A stretch of DNA of 64,000 nucleotides, taken from contig JADLFW010000036.1 of the NCBI GenBank assembly GCA_020849615.1, forward strand, positions 62,001 to 126,000, given 5' to 3'. This DNA is from Phycisphaerales bacterium (lineage in GTDB: Bacteria > Planctomycetota > Phycisphaerae > Phycisphaerales > UBA1924). The position numbers and the translations under genes are program-made. The notes beneath the pieces are model-generated. The model was not told where the DNA came from and ran no database searches. It worked only from the letters and a program-made list of their open reading frames with translations. Positions 15,739-25,206 of the stretch are shown here, in pieces (the first letter of the stretch is position 1; each line of letters begins with the position of its first letter).

Positions 15739-18589
15739 ACGATCAAGCGCTGATTGTCCGGACGCGGCCCGGCTGGAGTCGGTGGCGGATGGCGACTGCG
15801 CCGATGCGGCGCTCAACGAGCACGTGCGCGGGTGCGCGGCGTGCCGTCGGGCGGTGCAGGAGATCCGCGAGAACCGGGAGTTCCTGTTCCAGTTCGGCGC
15901 CGGGCCCGGCGTGACGCTGGGGGCTTCGACCGGGCCGCTGGTGGATGGGTACCAGACGCTGGGCGAGGTGGCCCGGGGCGGGCAGGGGATCATCTACAAG
16001 GCGCTGCAGACGGCGACGCGGCGGCGGGTGGCGCTGAAGGTGCCGACGAGCGATGCGCTGTCGACGGTCAGCGGGCGGCGGCGGTTCGAGCAGGAGATCG
16101 CGCTGGTCGCCGGGCTGCGCCACCCGTACATCGTCACGCTGTACGACCGCGGCCTCACCCGCGATGGCCGGGTCTTCGTCGCCATGGAGTACGTCAGCGG
16201 CGAGCGGCTCGACCACTGGGCCCAGCGCCTGGAGCGGCGGGCCCAGGACAGCGCGACGGATCCGCAGGCGGCGGTGCGGGCCAAGCTCGAGGTCATGGCC
16301 AAGGTGTGCGAGGCGGTGCAGTACGCGCACCAGCGCGGCATCATGCACCGCGATCTCAAGCCGGGGAACATCCTCGTCGACGCCGAGGACCGCCCGCGGC
16401 TGCTGGACTTCGGCATCGCCCGCCTGCTGGTGCCGGGCGGGCTGCACCAGACGCTGACGGGGGAGTTCGTCGGCACGCCGGCCTACGCCTCGCCGGAGCA
16501 GGTGTCGGGCGACGGCGAGAACGTCGACACGCGGACGGATGTGTACTCGCTGGGCGTGGTGCTGTACGAGCTGCTGCTGGGGCGCCTGCCCTACCCCGAC
16601 AGCGGCTCCTCGCAGCGCATGATCGAGCACATCCGCGGCACGGAGCCGGAGCGGCCGTGGGCCAGGACCTCGGCCCGCGGGCGCGGGCCTGTCGATGGCG
16701 AGCTCGGCACGATCCTGCTGAAGGCCCTGGCCAAGGACCGCGAGCGCCGCTACCAGACGGCGGTGGCGCTGGGCGCGGACCTGCGGCGGTACCTGGCGGG
16801 GGAGGCGATCGAGGCGAAGCGCGACAGCACGTGGTACGTGCTCCGCAAGGCGGCCCGGCGTCACCGGACGCTGGTGGTCGCCGCGGCCGTGGTGCTGATC
16901 GCGGTCGGGGTCGGGATCGGGACGGCGGCCTACGGGCTGGCGCGGGCGAGCGGGGCCTCGGAGCGTGAATCGGCCGAGCGGGCGCGGGCCCAGTCGGAGA
17001 CGGAGAAGCTGGAGGCGATCGGCCAGATCCTGCGTGAGGTGATGCCCCCGGCGACGGCGCGGCTGATCGACACCGAATCGCCGGAGCGGCGGGCGCTGAC
17101 GGTGCTGGATGAGAAGCTGGCGGCGGGGCTCATGCAGGAGCAGCCGCTGCTGGAGGCGGCCGTCCGCACGATGATGTCCTCGATCTACCTCGACCACGGC
17201 GTGCTGAACTGGGCGGAATCGCACGCGCGGATCGCCCTGCGCCTGCGCGAGCAGGCGTCGGGGCAGGACACGGCCGAGACCGCGCTGGGGCACAACTTCC
17301 TCGCCGAGGTCCTGCTCGCCCGCGAGAAGTACGACGATGCGCAGCGCAACGCCGAACGGGCCCTGGCGTCCCGCCAGCGGCTGTGGGGCGCCGAGCACCG
17401 CGATGTGGCGCAAAGCCTCGACACCCTGGCCCGGATCCGCCTGGCCCGGGGCGACATGGCCGGCGCAGCCCGGGACGCGGCGGCCGCGCTGGGGATGCGG
17501 CGGCGCCTCTTCGGCGCCGAGAACCACCCGGATGTGGCGGCGAGCCTCGACACGGTCGCCGAGGTGGCGGTGCGGGCCGGGACGCCCGGCGCCGCCGAGC
17601 CCGCGGCCCGCGAGGCCCTGATCATGCGCTACCGGCTGTTCAGCGATGAGCACCCCGATGTCGTCCGCAGCCTCGACCGGCTGGCCGAGGTGGCCCGGGC
17701 CAAGGGAGAGCAGGCGCGGGCGGCGGACCTGGAAAAGCTCGTCGGCCAGCTGCGCGGCTCGGTGCAGATCGCGGGCCGGTCGGAGATGCGGCGGGCCGTG
17801 GTCGAGCTCAAGCGCGAGCTCATCGGGCCCGACGACCCCGAAACGGCCCAGTCTCTCATGTTGCTGGGCGCGGGGCAGATGGCCGACAACGACTTTCCGG
17901 GCGCGGAGCGGACGCTGCGGGAGGCGCTGTTGATCTACGAGCGAGCGTTCGGGCCCGATCACCTCCTGGTCGCCGAGTGCATGGAGCCGCTCTCGCTGTG
18001 CCTGTGGCGCATGAACCGGTACGGCGAGACGCTGGAGTGCCGCCGCCGCCGGGCCCGGATCTACACGCAGGAGCTGGGCGGCAAGGACGACATGGGCGTC
18101 TGCGTCATCCGCCGCGAGTACGCGTGGACCCTCTCGTGCGTCGGGCGCGATGAGGAATCGATCCGCGAGCTGTCCGAGCTGTTGAGCTATGCCGAGGAGC
18201 ACCTGGGCCCGGACGACTACGAAACAAGCCGGGCCCGCGCGTACCTCGGCGAGGTCTACGCGGCGATGGGGCGCTGGAGCGACGCCGAGCCGCTGGCCCG
18301 GCGGGCGATGGAAGCCGCGCGGGCCTACCCGCAGGCGCCGGCCATCGAGTTCCAGACCCGCGCTCTGGTGCTGGGCGCCGTGCTGGGCGGGCTGAACCGG
18401 TGGGAAGAGGCGGCCCCGCTGATGGTCGACGGCGAGAAGATCCTTTCGGTGGTCAGGACGGTTCACGAGCACGACCCGCACAACCGCGTGCTGCAGCGCG
18501 TCGCGGCGATGTTCGACGAACACGGCGACCCGGCCCGCGCGGCCCGGTTCCGGGCGGCGGCGGCGGCATCCCACGAGTCCGGGCTGTAG
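15728..18589 (+). CDS. Receptor Ser/Thr kinase with Cys/His N-terminus and TPR repeats
   Basis: A 953-residue paralogue of the preceding kinase. With the GTG at 15728 (GGAGGG 5 bases before) the N-terminal motif falls at C10, C24 and H32-x3-C36-x2-C39, the same numbering as its neighbour, which supports both start choices. Kinase domain about 75-345: ARGGQGII, catalytic Lys in RRRVALK, HRDLKPGNIL near 206, DFGIARLL, GTPAYASPEQV. A membrane segment (VVAAAVVLIAVGVGIGTAA) lies near 381-402. The C-terminal half is tetratricopeptide repeats of the TPR_12 kind (HPDVAASLDTVAEVAVRAG and relatives), a protein-binding scaffold. It overlaps the previous gene by 11 bp, so sigma factor and both kinases form one operon. 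Confidence 0.93.
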   Translation: MGSERSSADCPDAARLESVADGDCADAALNEHVRGCAACRRAVQEIRENREFLFQFGAGPGVTLGASTGPLVDGYQTLGEVARGGQGIIYKALQTATRRRVALKVPTSDALSTVSGRRRFEQEIALVAGLRHPYIVTLYDRGLTRDGRVFVAMEYVSGERLDHWAQRLERRAQDSATDPQAAVRAKLEVMAKVCEAVQYAHQRGIMHRDLKPGNILVDAEDRPRLLDFGIARLLVPGGLHQTLTGEFVGTPAYASPEQVSGDGENVDTRTDVYSLGVVLYELLLGRLPYPDSGSSQRMIEHIRGTEPERPWARTSARGRGPVDGELGTILLKALAKDRERRYQTAVALGADLRRYLAGEAIEAKRDSTWYVLRKAARRHRTLVVAAAVVLIAVGVGIGTAAYGLARASGASERESAERARAQSETEKLEAIGQILREVMPPATARLIDTESPERRALTVLDEKLAAGLMQEQPLLEAAVRTMMSSIYLDHGVLNWAESHARIALRLREQASGQDTAETALGHNFLAEVLLAREKYDDAQRNAERALASRQRLWGAEHRDVAQSLDTLARIRLARGDMAGAARDAAAALGMRRRLFGAENHPDVAASLDTVAEVAVRAGTPGAAEPAAREALIMRYRLFSDEHPDVVRSLDRLAEVARAKGEQARAADLEKLVGQLRGSVQIAGRSEMRRAVVELKRELIGPDDPETAQSLMLLGAGQMADNDFPGAERTLREALLIYERAFGPDHLLVAECMEPLSLCLWRMNRYGETLECRRRRARIYTQELGGKDDMGVCVIRREYAWTLSCVGRDEESIRELSELLSYAEEHLGPDDYETSRARAYLGEVYAAMGRWSDAEPLARRAMEAARAYPQAPAIEFQTRALVLGAVLGGLNRWEEAAPLMVDGEKILSVVRTVHEHDPHNRVLQRVAAMFDEHGDPARAARFRAAAAASHESGL

Positions 18590-18656
18590 AAGTCCGGGCC
18601 GGGGTGCCGGGCGACGCGCGGGATGCGCGGCGGATGCGGGTGCTATCGTTGGTCGT

Positions 18657-18730
18657 GCGACCGTAGCTCAGCTGGATAGAGCAGCGGTTTCCTAAACCGC
18701 AGGTCGGCAGTTCGAATCTGCCCGGTCGCG
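18657..18730 (+). tRNA. tRNA-Arg (anticodon CCT)
   Basis: A 74-nt cloverleaf: acceptor GCGACCG/CGGTCGC, D arm GCTC/GAGC, anticodon stem GCGGT/ACCGC around the 7-base loop TTCCTAA (anticodon CCT, reading AGG), T arm GGCAG/CTGCC with loop TTCGAAT, discriminator G. The 3' CCA is not encoded. It lies between the kinase operon and a convergent secreted-protein gene. Confidence 0.97.
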
Positions 18731-18737
18731 TTTCCGA

Positions 18738-21560
18738 TCACTTTGCCGCCGGCGCCGCGGGGTTGCGTTCGATCTCGGCCCGCGCCCGCAGCCCGCTGGC
18801 TTCGAACGTCAGCCCCAGGTTGCCGCTCCGGATGGTGTCAAGAACCCCCAGCCCGCCGGGCCCGGGCCTGGGCTCGCCCGCGTGGCCGTACACGGTCGAC
18901 TCCATGGTGCGGAACGGCTCGTTCCAGATGTACTTGCCCCCCGCCGGGTCGATCAGGCGCACACCGAAGAGCTTCTCGTGGACTTCGACAGGGTCGAGGT
19001 CCGGGAACTGCCGCTTCCACTCATTGAGGATCGGGAGGTTCGACCACGCCCGCTGCTGCATGGCGGAGCGGTAGGCCTCGCCGCCCGGGCCCTGCACGAG
19101 CGCCAGCCCGGCGTCGGTGAACCGCAGGCCCATGCTCTGGCCGATCCAGTACGGCGCTGCGCCGGCGGCCGGCTTGTCGGGCTCTGCATTGCCGGCCCGG
19201 GCCGACTGGCGGTCCAGGGCCCGCTTCAGCACCTCCTCGTTGAGAGAAACGATCAGGGCCCGCGGCGTCGGCGCGTAGTAGATGGCGATGCGGTCGAAGG
19301 CATCGCCCCCCGCCTGGGCCCGGGCCGACTCGGACAGACCCACCTTCACGTAGGGCTGGTCGTTGTGCTTCAGCGTCTCCCACGCCGTTATGCCGGGCGA
19401 GGACTGGTCGACGAACGAACGGGCCGCCGCCAGGAACGCGGTCAGCTTCAGCGGGCTCGAGACCTCCGCGTACAGGGCCACCGGCAGCCGGTCGATGTGC
19501 TCACCGACGAAATCCTCGGCGTTCGTCGCCGCGAGCATCTCCTGCCAGTACGGATCGGGGTCGGCGTAGAGCGCCACCGACTGCCCCAGCCAGCTCAGGG
19601 GGTCGATGTTGAGATCAGGGGCGAACATCCGTGCCATGCCGGTGGCGTTGCGCACCGCCTCGGATTCCACGTTCACCGCGAGCACCCCGTGGGCCAGCGT
19701 CTCGTGCGGGTCGCCGGCCCGCGGCGCGATCGTCGCGCCCCGGGCGATGTTCATCCACGTCGCGTAGCGTGACCCCAGGATCAGCGGCATGACCGTCACA
19801 TCGGCCCGGACGCGGTTCTCACCGATGCCGAAGCTGATGCCAATGGGGTCGAACGCCCAGCTCCAGTTCTGCTGGTAGGTGTCGCGCCACCGCTTGTAGG
19901 AGGAGGCCTCATCGGGCGTGACTTCCGTGATGTCGAGCTCGACGATCGGCGTGAGGAAAGCCGAGCGCCCGTACACCGACGACGTCACACTGCCGGGCCC
20001 GAGTGTCAGCGTGCCGATGGTCTGCATCGGCACCTCCGACCTGATCTCGGCGGCCGGGCCCGTCCCCTTGAGCACCTCGTTGGCGTGCGCGGCGGTGAGG
20101 TCGGACATGACCGCATCGGCGCGGAGGCGGCGCGAGGTGGCGATGCGCCACCTGGGCCCGCACCAGCGCCGGATGGTCGGGTCGCTGAGGAATAGGAAGG
20201 CGGTCTCATCGGGGTCGGCCGCCGGGTACCGGGCCCGGAAGAAGCGGAACTCCGGCAGCGCGGCCAGTGATTCGGACTGCTTCGCGCCGACCGCGGCGAG
20301 CCGGCGCAGCTGCGCCAGCGAGTTGGTCACGATGACCGCATCGCCGATCCCGGCGACGTAGGCGCACACCTCGCGGTCGGGCGACACCGCGCCATCATAC
20401 TTCACGCCATCGATCTCCCCCGAGACCTTCTCCGAAGCCGGAGATGCCGCCGCCGACATCATCACCTGCGACAAGACGACCGGGCGCAGCGCCGCGGCAT
20501 CCGCCGCCTCGAAGAGCACCGCCACATCCGTGCCGGTCGGGAAATACGGGTCCGAGCCCGTCACCGCGACGGAGCGGATGACGGCCAGGCCCAGGGCCCG
20601 GGCGAAGCGCGTCGCGTGCAGCCCGAGCTGCTTCTGGTACCGCTCGGTGAGGCGGGCATCCTCGGACCGCGGGCGGACGGAGCGGAAGACCGGCAGCCCG
20701 TCCTCGTCGGTCTGGTCGAGCACCTTCATCAGCGCTGCGAACGAGGGAAAGAAGACCGCGTGCTGATCGGCGGGGATGTACGTCGCCAGCGCATCGATCG
20801 CCGGCGCGGGGTTGCCGGCGCTGGCCAGCATCGCGGGCCAGTCGAACGATCGCACCGTGATCCCCTCGAGCGAGCCCAGCGGCACCGGCTTCTCGGCGTC
20901 GTCTCCCGCGGGCGCGGGCGGGGGCAGCCCGCGCGGGAGCTGCAGGTTCTCGGCCACGGCCCGGCCGCCCGTGAAGAGGTTGTACGTGTCGGCGAGCGAA
21001 ACATCATCGCGCCGGAATGGCGGGCGGCGGGGCGCATCGGGGGCGGGCTCGGGGAGCTCCTTCCGGGCGGTGTCCGCCCGGTAGCGGAACCATGCGCCGC
21101 CGGGGAAATCTCGCGATTGCAGCCGGTCGTAGTACGTCACCACGGCCTCGTTGAATGTCCGCCGGGCATCGCGCGAGGCCGCATCGGCCGGGATCGTGAA
21201 CGAGAGCGACACCAGCTTCGTCCAGTCGGCATCGGGAACGAACAGCCGGCCCGTCACCGGCCCCGGGCCCGGCGCCTTGACAGTCAGGATCGCCGACTGC
21301 GGCGACCACTGCGCCATCGACCACGGGTCAGGCTGGGCATCGACGACGGTCAGCACCGCCTCGCCGGGCCCATCCAGCACGGCGTAGGGGCGCAGAACAT
21401 CCATCATGCCCCAGCGCCGATTCTCGCCATCCTCGGCGGGCAGCGCGCCCTGCGTGAGGGTCAACTGCGGCAGCGGGACCGCGAAGTAGACATCATCGGC
21501 GCGCAGGAGCGTCGGAAGCGCGGCGAAAACGAAGCACGAAGCGGCGAGTGACAGGCGCAT
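18738..21560 (-). CDS. Large secreted protein of unknown function
   Basis: A 940-residue exported protein that I cannot place in a named family. A signal peptide (MRLSLAASCFVFAALPTLLRA) is followed by a soluble alpha/beta sequence with no membrane segment, no recognisable catalytic motif and no repeat. Recurrent themes such as YAEVSSPLKLTAFLAAARSF and IYYAPTPRALIVSLNEE recall periplasmic proteins of the DUF3352 type, but the match is weak. GGAGG sits 6 bases before the ATG at 21560; an upstream in-frame ATG would only place extra residues before the signal peptide. The 3' end lies 7 bp from the convergent tRNA. The propeller protein gene lies 49 bp upstream on the same strand, so they may be co-transcribed. 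Confidence 0.8.
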   Translation of the reverse strand: MRLSLAASCFVFAALPTLLRADDVYFAVPLPQLTLTQGALPAEDGENRRWGMMDVLRPYAVLDGPGEAVLTVVDAQPDPWSMAQWSPQSAILTVKAPGPGPVTGRLFVPDADWTKLVSLSFTIPADAASRDARRTFNEAVVTYYDRLQSRDFPGGAWFRYRADTARKELPEPAPDAPRRPPFRRDDVSLADTYNLFTGGRAVAENLQLPRGLPPPAPAGDDAEKPVPLGSLEGITVRSFDWPAMLASAGNPAPAIDALATYIPADQHAVFFPSFAALMKVLDQTDEDGLPVFRSVRPRSEDARLTERYQKQLGLHATRFARALGLAVIRSVAVTGSDPYFPTGTDVAVLFEAADAAALRPVVLSQVMMSAAASPASEKVSGEIDGVKYDGAVSPDREVCAYVAGIGDAVIVTNSLAQLRRLAAVGAKQSESLAALPEFRFFRARYPAADPDETAFLFLSDPTIRRWCGPRWRIATSRRLRADAVMSDLTAAHANEVLKGTGPAAEIRSEVPMQTIGTLTLGPGSVTSSVYGRSAFLTPIVELDITEVTPDEASSYKRWRDTYQQNWSWAFDPIGISFGIGENRVRADVTVMPLILGSRYATWMNIARGATIAPRAGDPHETLAHGVLAVNVESEAVRNATGMARMFAPDLNIDPLSWLGQSVALYADPDPYWQEMLAATNAEDFVGEHIDRLPVALYAEVSSPLKLTAFLAAARSFVDQSSPGITAWETLKHNDQPYVKVGLSESARAQAGGDAFDRIAIYYAPTPRALIVSLNEEVLKRALDRQSARAGNAEPDKPAAGAAPYWIGQSMGLRFTDAGLALVQGPGGEAYRSAMQQRAWSNLPILNEWKRQFPDLDPVEVHEKLFGVRLIDPAGGKYIWNEPFRTMESTVYGHAGEPRPGPGGLGVLDTIRSGNLGLTFEASGLRARAEIERNPAAPAAK

Positions 21561-21609
21561 GGCAACCTCCGGGGCTGCCGACAGCATACATCCCCACGCC
21601 CGCACCGCG

Positions 21610-24600
21610 CTACCGGCGCTTCCAATCAGGGATCCGGCCCGGTGTCCACGGGCTGCCCGCGGCCTCCAGCCGGGCCTCGATCGCCGCGAGGTCCTGGTCG
21701 AACTGCCTCAACTTCGGAAGGAACGCTTCGAACTCCTCGGCGGCGAGCTGGTACTGCTCGCGCGAGGTCGTGGTCGGCGGCTGCGTCGTCCCGAGCTGCC
21801 CGCCCAGCGATGAGCCCACCCGGCCGGCGATCGACGGCTTCTCCGGCACCACGCGGCGGTCGTAGGTCGGGTCGCCGCGGAGGGCGATCTGCAGGTCGGT
21901 GAGGTGCGTGCGCAGGGCCTCGAGGTCCTTGAAGACATCGGGCGCCAGGCCCGGCGTGTCGGCCGCGGCCTTGCGCAGGAGCGTGAGGCGGTTCTGGGCC
22001 TCATCGGTGACCCGGCCCGCGCCCTGGACAGCGCGCTGCAGGTCGGCAAGGCGACGTTCGAAGTCGAACTTCTCCTGGCGCTTATCGCCGGTCGCCGCGC
22101 CGGTGGCGAGGTTGAGATCGGTGATCTCGAAGGGCTCCTGCGGGGTCAGGTCCTCGGTAACGCCGTCGGCGATCTTCGACAGCTGGGCGGTGTACTTGCC
22201 GGGCGGGGCGAGCGTGCCCGAGGTGTCGAGGTCCCACGGCGCCAGCTCACCCCGCGAGAGCGAGGCCGGGCCCGGCTCGGGGTAGCGGAGATTCCACGCG
22301 ACGCGGTGCAGGCCCTTGTCCTTGGGCACCTCGAGGCGCCGCACGATCGAGCCCGCGGCATCACGGATGGTCAGGATGATGCTGGGCGGGAGCTCGCGGT
22401 CTTCGGCCTGGAACTCCTCGAGCGTGGGGTACTTCCAGTCATCCTTCTTCTCGGCTTCCTTGCGCAGATCCTTGCGCGACTTGGGCTTGTCCTTGAGGTA
22501 ATACGTGATGGCCGCCCCGAAAGGCGGGTTTTTCGCGGCGTAGTAGTCGGTGCCCGACCACCCGCGGCCGAATGTCCCGCCCAGCCGGCTGCGCTCGACG
22601 TAGGCCGGTGCCGGGGCGATGGGGAAGATGGTCGCGGCCTTGTCGAGCGTCTCGGCCTTGAACGTCCGCAGCAGGGAGTAGTCATCGACGATGTAGAACC
22701 CGCGGCCGAAGGTCGCCATCACGAGGTCGCACTCGCGGCGCTGGATCGTCATGTCGCGGACCGCGATCGTGGGCAGGCCCGCGATCTTGAGCCACTTCTG
22801 GCCGCCATCCAGGGAGAAGTACGCGCCGTACTCGGTGCCCGCGAAGAGCAGCTCGGCGTTCACGGGGTCTTCGGCGATGGTGTAGACCGTGTCGCGCTTG
22901 GGCAGGTCGCCCGCGAGAGGCTTCCAGCTGCGGCCCCGGTCCTCGCTGCGGAGGATGTAGGGTGTGAAGTCGCCCATCTTGTGGTTGTCGAACGTCGCGT
23001 AGACGACATCCTTGCTGTGGTTCGAGGCCTCCAGGTCGCTGACATACGTCATCTCGGGGACGACCGGGAAGTTCTCGATCTTGCGCCAGGTCTTGCCGCC
23101 GTCCTCGCTCACGTGGATGAGCCCGTCGTCGGTGCCGACGTACAGCAGCCCTTCCACCAGCGGTGACTCCGCCAGCGCGACGGCGTTGCCGAAGATCGAT
23201 GTCGAGGCGTGCTTGGCGACCGCGTCGGGCTTCTGGATCTTGCCCATGACCTTCAGCTGGTTGCGGTCGACCCCGCGCGTCAGGTCCTCGCTGATGCGCT
23301 CCCACGAGTCGCCGCGGTCATCGGAACGCAGCAGGTAGTTGCCCGCCACGTACAGCCGCGTGCGCTTGTGCGGGCTGATCAGGATCGGCGTGTCCCAGTT
23401 GAACACGAAGGGCTTGTCGGCCGCCTTCTCGCGCGGGCGGATGTCGACCTCCTCGCCGCTGGCCCGGTCGAACCGCGTCAGCCCGCCATCCTGCCACTCG
23501 CAGTAGACGGTGCTGGGGTCCTCGGGATCGACCGCCACCTGGAAGCCGTCGCCGCCGACGGTGATGAACCAGTCCTCGTTGGTGATGCCGGCCCGGTCGG
23601 TGGTGCGCGATGGCCCGCCCTGCGTGTTGTTGTCCTGCGTGCCGCCGTAGACGTAGTAGAAAGGCCTGGAGTTGTCGACGGCGACGCGGTAGAACTGGGT
23701 GATGGGCAGGTTCTCGAAGTGCCGCCACGAGGCTCGGTCGAACGTCTCGTAGAGCCCGCCGTCGTTGCCCACCAGCAGGTGGTTCGTGTCGGTCGGGTCG
23801 ATCCACACCGCGTGGAAATCGACGTGCATGTCGGCGATGGGCAGCCGCCGGAAGCTGGCGCCGCCGTCATCGGATACCGCGATGAACGTATCAACGGCGT
23901 ACACCCGATCCGGATTGCTCGGGTCGGCGAAGAGCTCGTTGTAGTACTGCGGGCTGGTCGTCATGTACCCCGAGCGCTTCTCCCACGTCCCGCCGCGGTC
24001 GGTCGACCGGAAGACGCCGCCCTGGCCCTCGGCGGCCTCCACGATCGCGTACATCGGCCCGCCCTCGACCGGCGAAACCGTCATGCCGATGCGGCCCTTG
24101 TCGACGCCGGGAAGCCCCGAATCGATCTTCTTCCACGAGCGGCCCGCGTCGGTCGACTTGTAGATCGAGGACTCCGGGCCGCCGTTGATCAGCGTCCACA
24201 CGTGACGCCGGCGCTGGTACGCCGTCGCGTACAGGGTGTCGGGGTCCCGCGGATCGATGTGCACCTCGTTGATGCCCGTGTCCTCGGAGATGTGCAGCAC
24301 CCGCGACCACGCCGCCCCGCCGTTGGTGGTCTTGTACAGCCCGCGCTCGCCCCCCGAGCTCCACAGCGGCCCCATCGCCGCCACGTACACCACCTCGGAG
24401 TCCCGCGGATCGATCGCGATCATCCCGATGTGCTCGGACTGCGGCAGCCCGACGTTCTTGAACGACTTGCCCGCATCGCGCGAGACGTACACCCCGTCCC
24501 CCCACGACACGCTCCGCTGGCTGTTGTTCTCCCCCGTCCCCACCCACAGCGTCGAGGGACTCCTGGGGTCCAGCGCCAGGCACCCGATCGAGAACGATCC

Positions 24601-24948
24601 CTGCCCATCGAAGATCGGGCTGAACGTCAACCCCCCGTTGGTCGTCTTCCACACCCCGCCCGAGCACGCCGCCACGTAGAACTCGCTCCGCCGGGCCGGG
24701 TTCACCACGATGTCGCCCACCCGCCCCGACATCAGGGCCGGGCCAAGGCTCCGCGCCGCCAGCGCCGAGAACGTCCCCGCGTCGTACTTAGGGGGCTCCT
24801 TCACCGTCGCCGCCTTCTCCGCGGGCTTCTCGGCCGGGGCAGCCGCGGGCGGTTCGGCCGCCGGAGGCTGCACACCCTCGGATGAAACGCCCGGGATGCC
24901 CCCGAGCACACAAAGCACGAGCACAGTTCGGCCGGATGTCAGGATCAC
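21610..24948 (-). CDS. Secreted BNR/Vps10-sortilin-like beta-propeller protein
   Basis: A 1112-residue exported protein. The GTG at 24948 was chosen because GGGAG precedes it by 9 bases and it opens a hydrophobic signal (VLVLCVLGGIPGVSS). An Ala/Pro/Glu linker follows. From ~55 to 780 there are repeated propeller blades with Asp-box motifs (SxDxGxxW/F: SRDAGKSF, STDAGRSW, STDRGGTW, SEDGGKTW, SEDRGRSW), as in sialidase-like and Vps10/sortilin domains. A beta-rich part and a helical C-terminus (FDFERRLADLQRAVQ) follow. Such proteins in bacteria are usually annotated as glycosyl hydrolase or sortilin-like without proof of activity; I see no sialidase Arg triad. It is probably an extracellular or periplasmic binding or scaffold protein. 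Confidence 0.88.
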   Translation of the reverse strand: MILTSGRTVLVLCVLGGIPGVSSEGVQPPAAEPPAAAPAEKPAEKAATVKEPPKYDAGTFSALAARSLGPALMSGRVGDIVVNPARRSEFYVAACSGGVWKTTNGGLTFSPIFDGQGSFSIGCLALDPRSPSTLWVGTGENNSQRSVSWGDGVYVSRDAGKSFKNVGLPQSEHIGMIAIDPRDSEVVYVAAMGPLWSSGGERGLYKTTNGGAAWSRVLHISEDTGINEVHIDPRDPDTLYATAYQRRRHVWTLINGGPESSIYKSTDAGRSWKKIDSGLPGVDKGRIGMTVSPVEGGPMYAIVEAAEGQGGVFRSTDRGGTWEKRSGYMTTSPQYYNELFADPSNPDRVYAVDTFIAVSDDGGASFRRLPIADMHVDFHAVWIDPTDTNHLLVGNDGGLYETFDRASWRHFENLPITQFYRVAVDNSRPFYYVYGGTQDNNTQGGPSRTTDRAGITNEDWFITVGGDGFQVAVDPEDPSTVYCEWQDGGLTRFDRASGEEVDIRPREKAADKPFVFNWDTPILISPHKRTRLYVAGNYLLRSDDRGDSWERISEDLTRGVDRNQLKVMGKIQKPDAVAKHASTSIFGNAVALAESPLVEGLLYVGTDDGLIHVSEDGGKTWRKIENFPVVPEMTYVSDLEASNHSKDVVYATFDNHKMGDFTPYILRSEDRGRSWKPLAGDLPKRDTVYTIAEDPVNAELLFAGTEYGAYFSLDGGQKWLKIAGLPTIAVRDMTIQRRECDLVMATFGRGFYIVDDYSLLRTFKAETLDKAATIFPIAPAPAYVERSRLGGTFGRGWSGTDYYAAKNPPFGAAITYYLKDKPKSRKDLRKEAEKKDDWKYPTLEEFQAEDRELPPSIILTIRDAAGSIVRRLEVPKDKGLHRVAWNLRYPEPGPASLSRGELAPWDLDTSGTLAPPGKYTAQLSKIADGVTEDLTPQEPFEITDLNLATGAATGDKRQEKFDFERRLADLQRAVQGAGRVTDEAQNRLTLLRKAAADTPGLAPDVFKDLEALRTHLTDLQIALRGDPTYDRRVVPEKPSIAGRVGSSLGGQLGTTQPPTTTSREQYQLAAEEFEAFLPKLRQFDQDLAAIEARLEAAGSPWTPGRIPDWKRR

Positions 24949-25206
24949 GCAAGAGCTCCCGGTGCCAGATGAAGTCCCAGAGTCCCCCCGCCCAGCGTAT
25001 CGCGGCCAACGCCGCACGGGGGTCCCCCGCTACGCCGGGCCCGGCCTCCCCGTTACACCCCCGGGCGTCTCCCGCCGGGATGAGGCGCGATTCACCGCGA
25101 GTTCACCGGGCCTACCCGCCCGGCGCCGTAAACCCTCCGTGTGGCCGAGCCGGGCCGGCTTTGTCGCCGGGCCCCGCCCACGATCGATTTTCCAATGGAG
25201 ACCCAC

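Noticed and set aside
21610-24948. Sialidase function for the propeller protein
   Set aside because: Asp boxes alone do not show sialidase activity; no Arg triad or catalytic Tyr/Glu pattern could be made out.
18600-25000. Replication origin at the left skew change
   Set aside because: No dnaA, dnaN or gyrB gene, no cluster of DnaA boxes and no AT-rich unwinding region seen.
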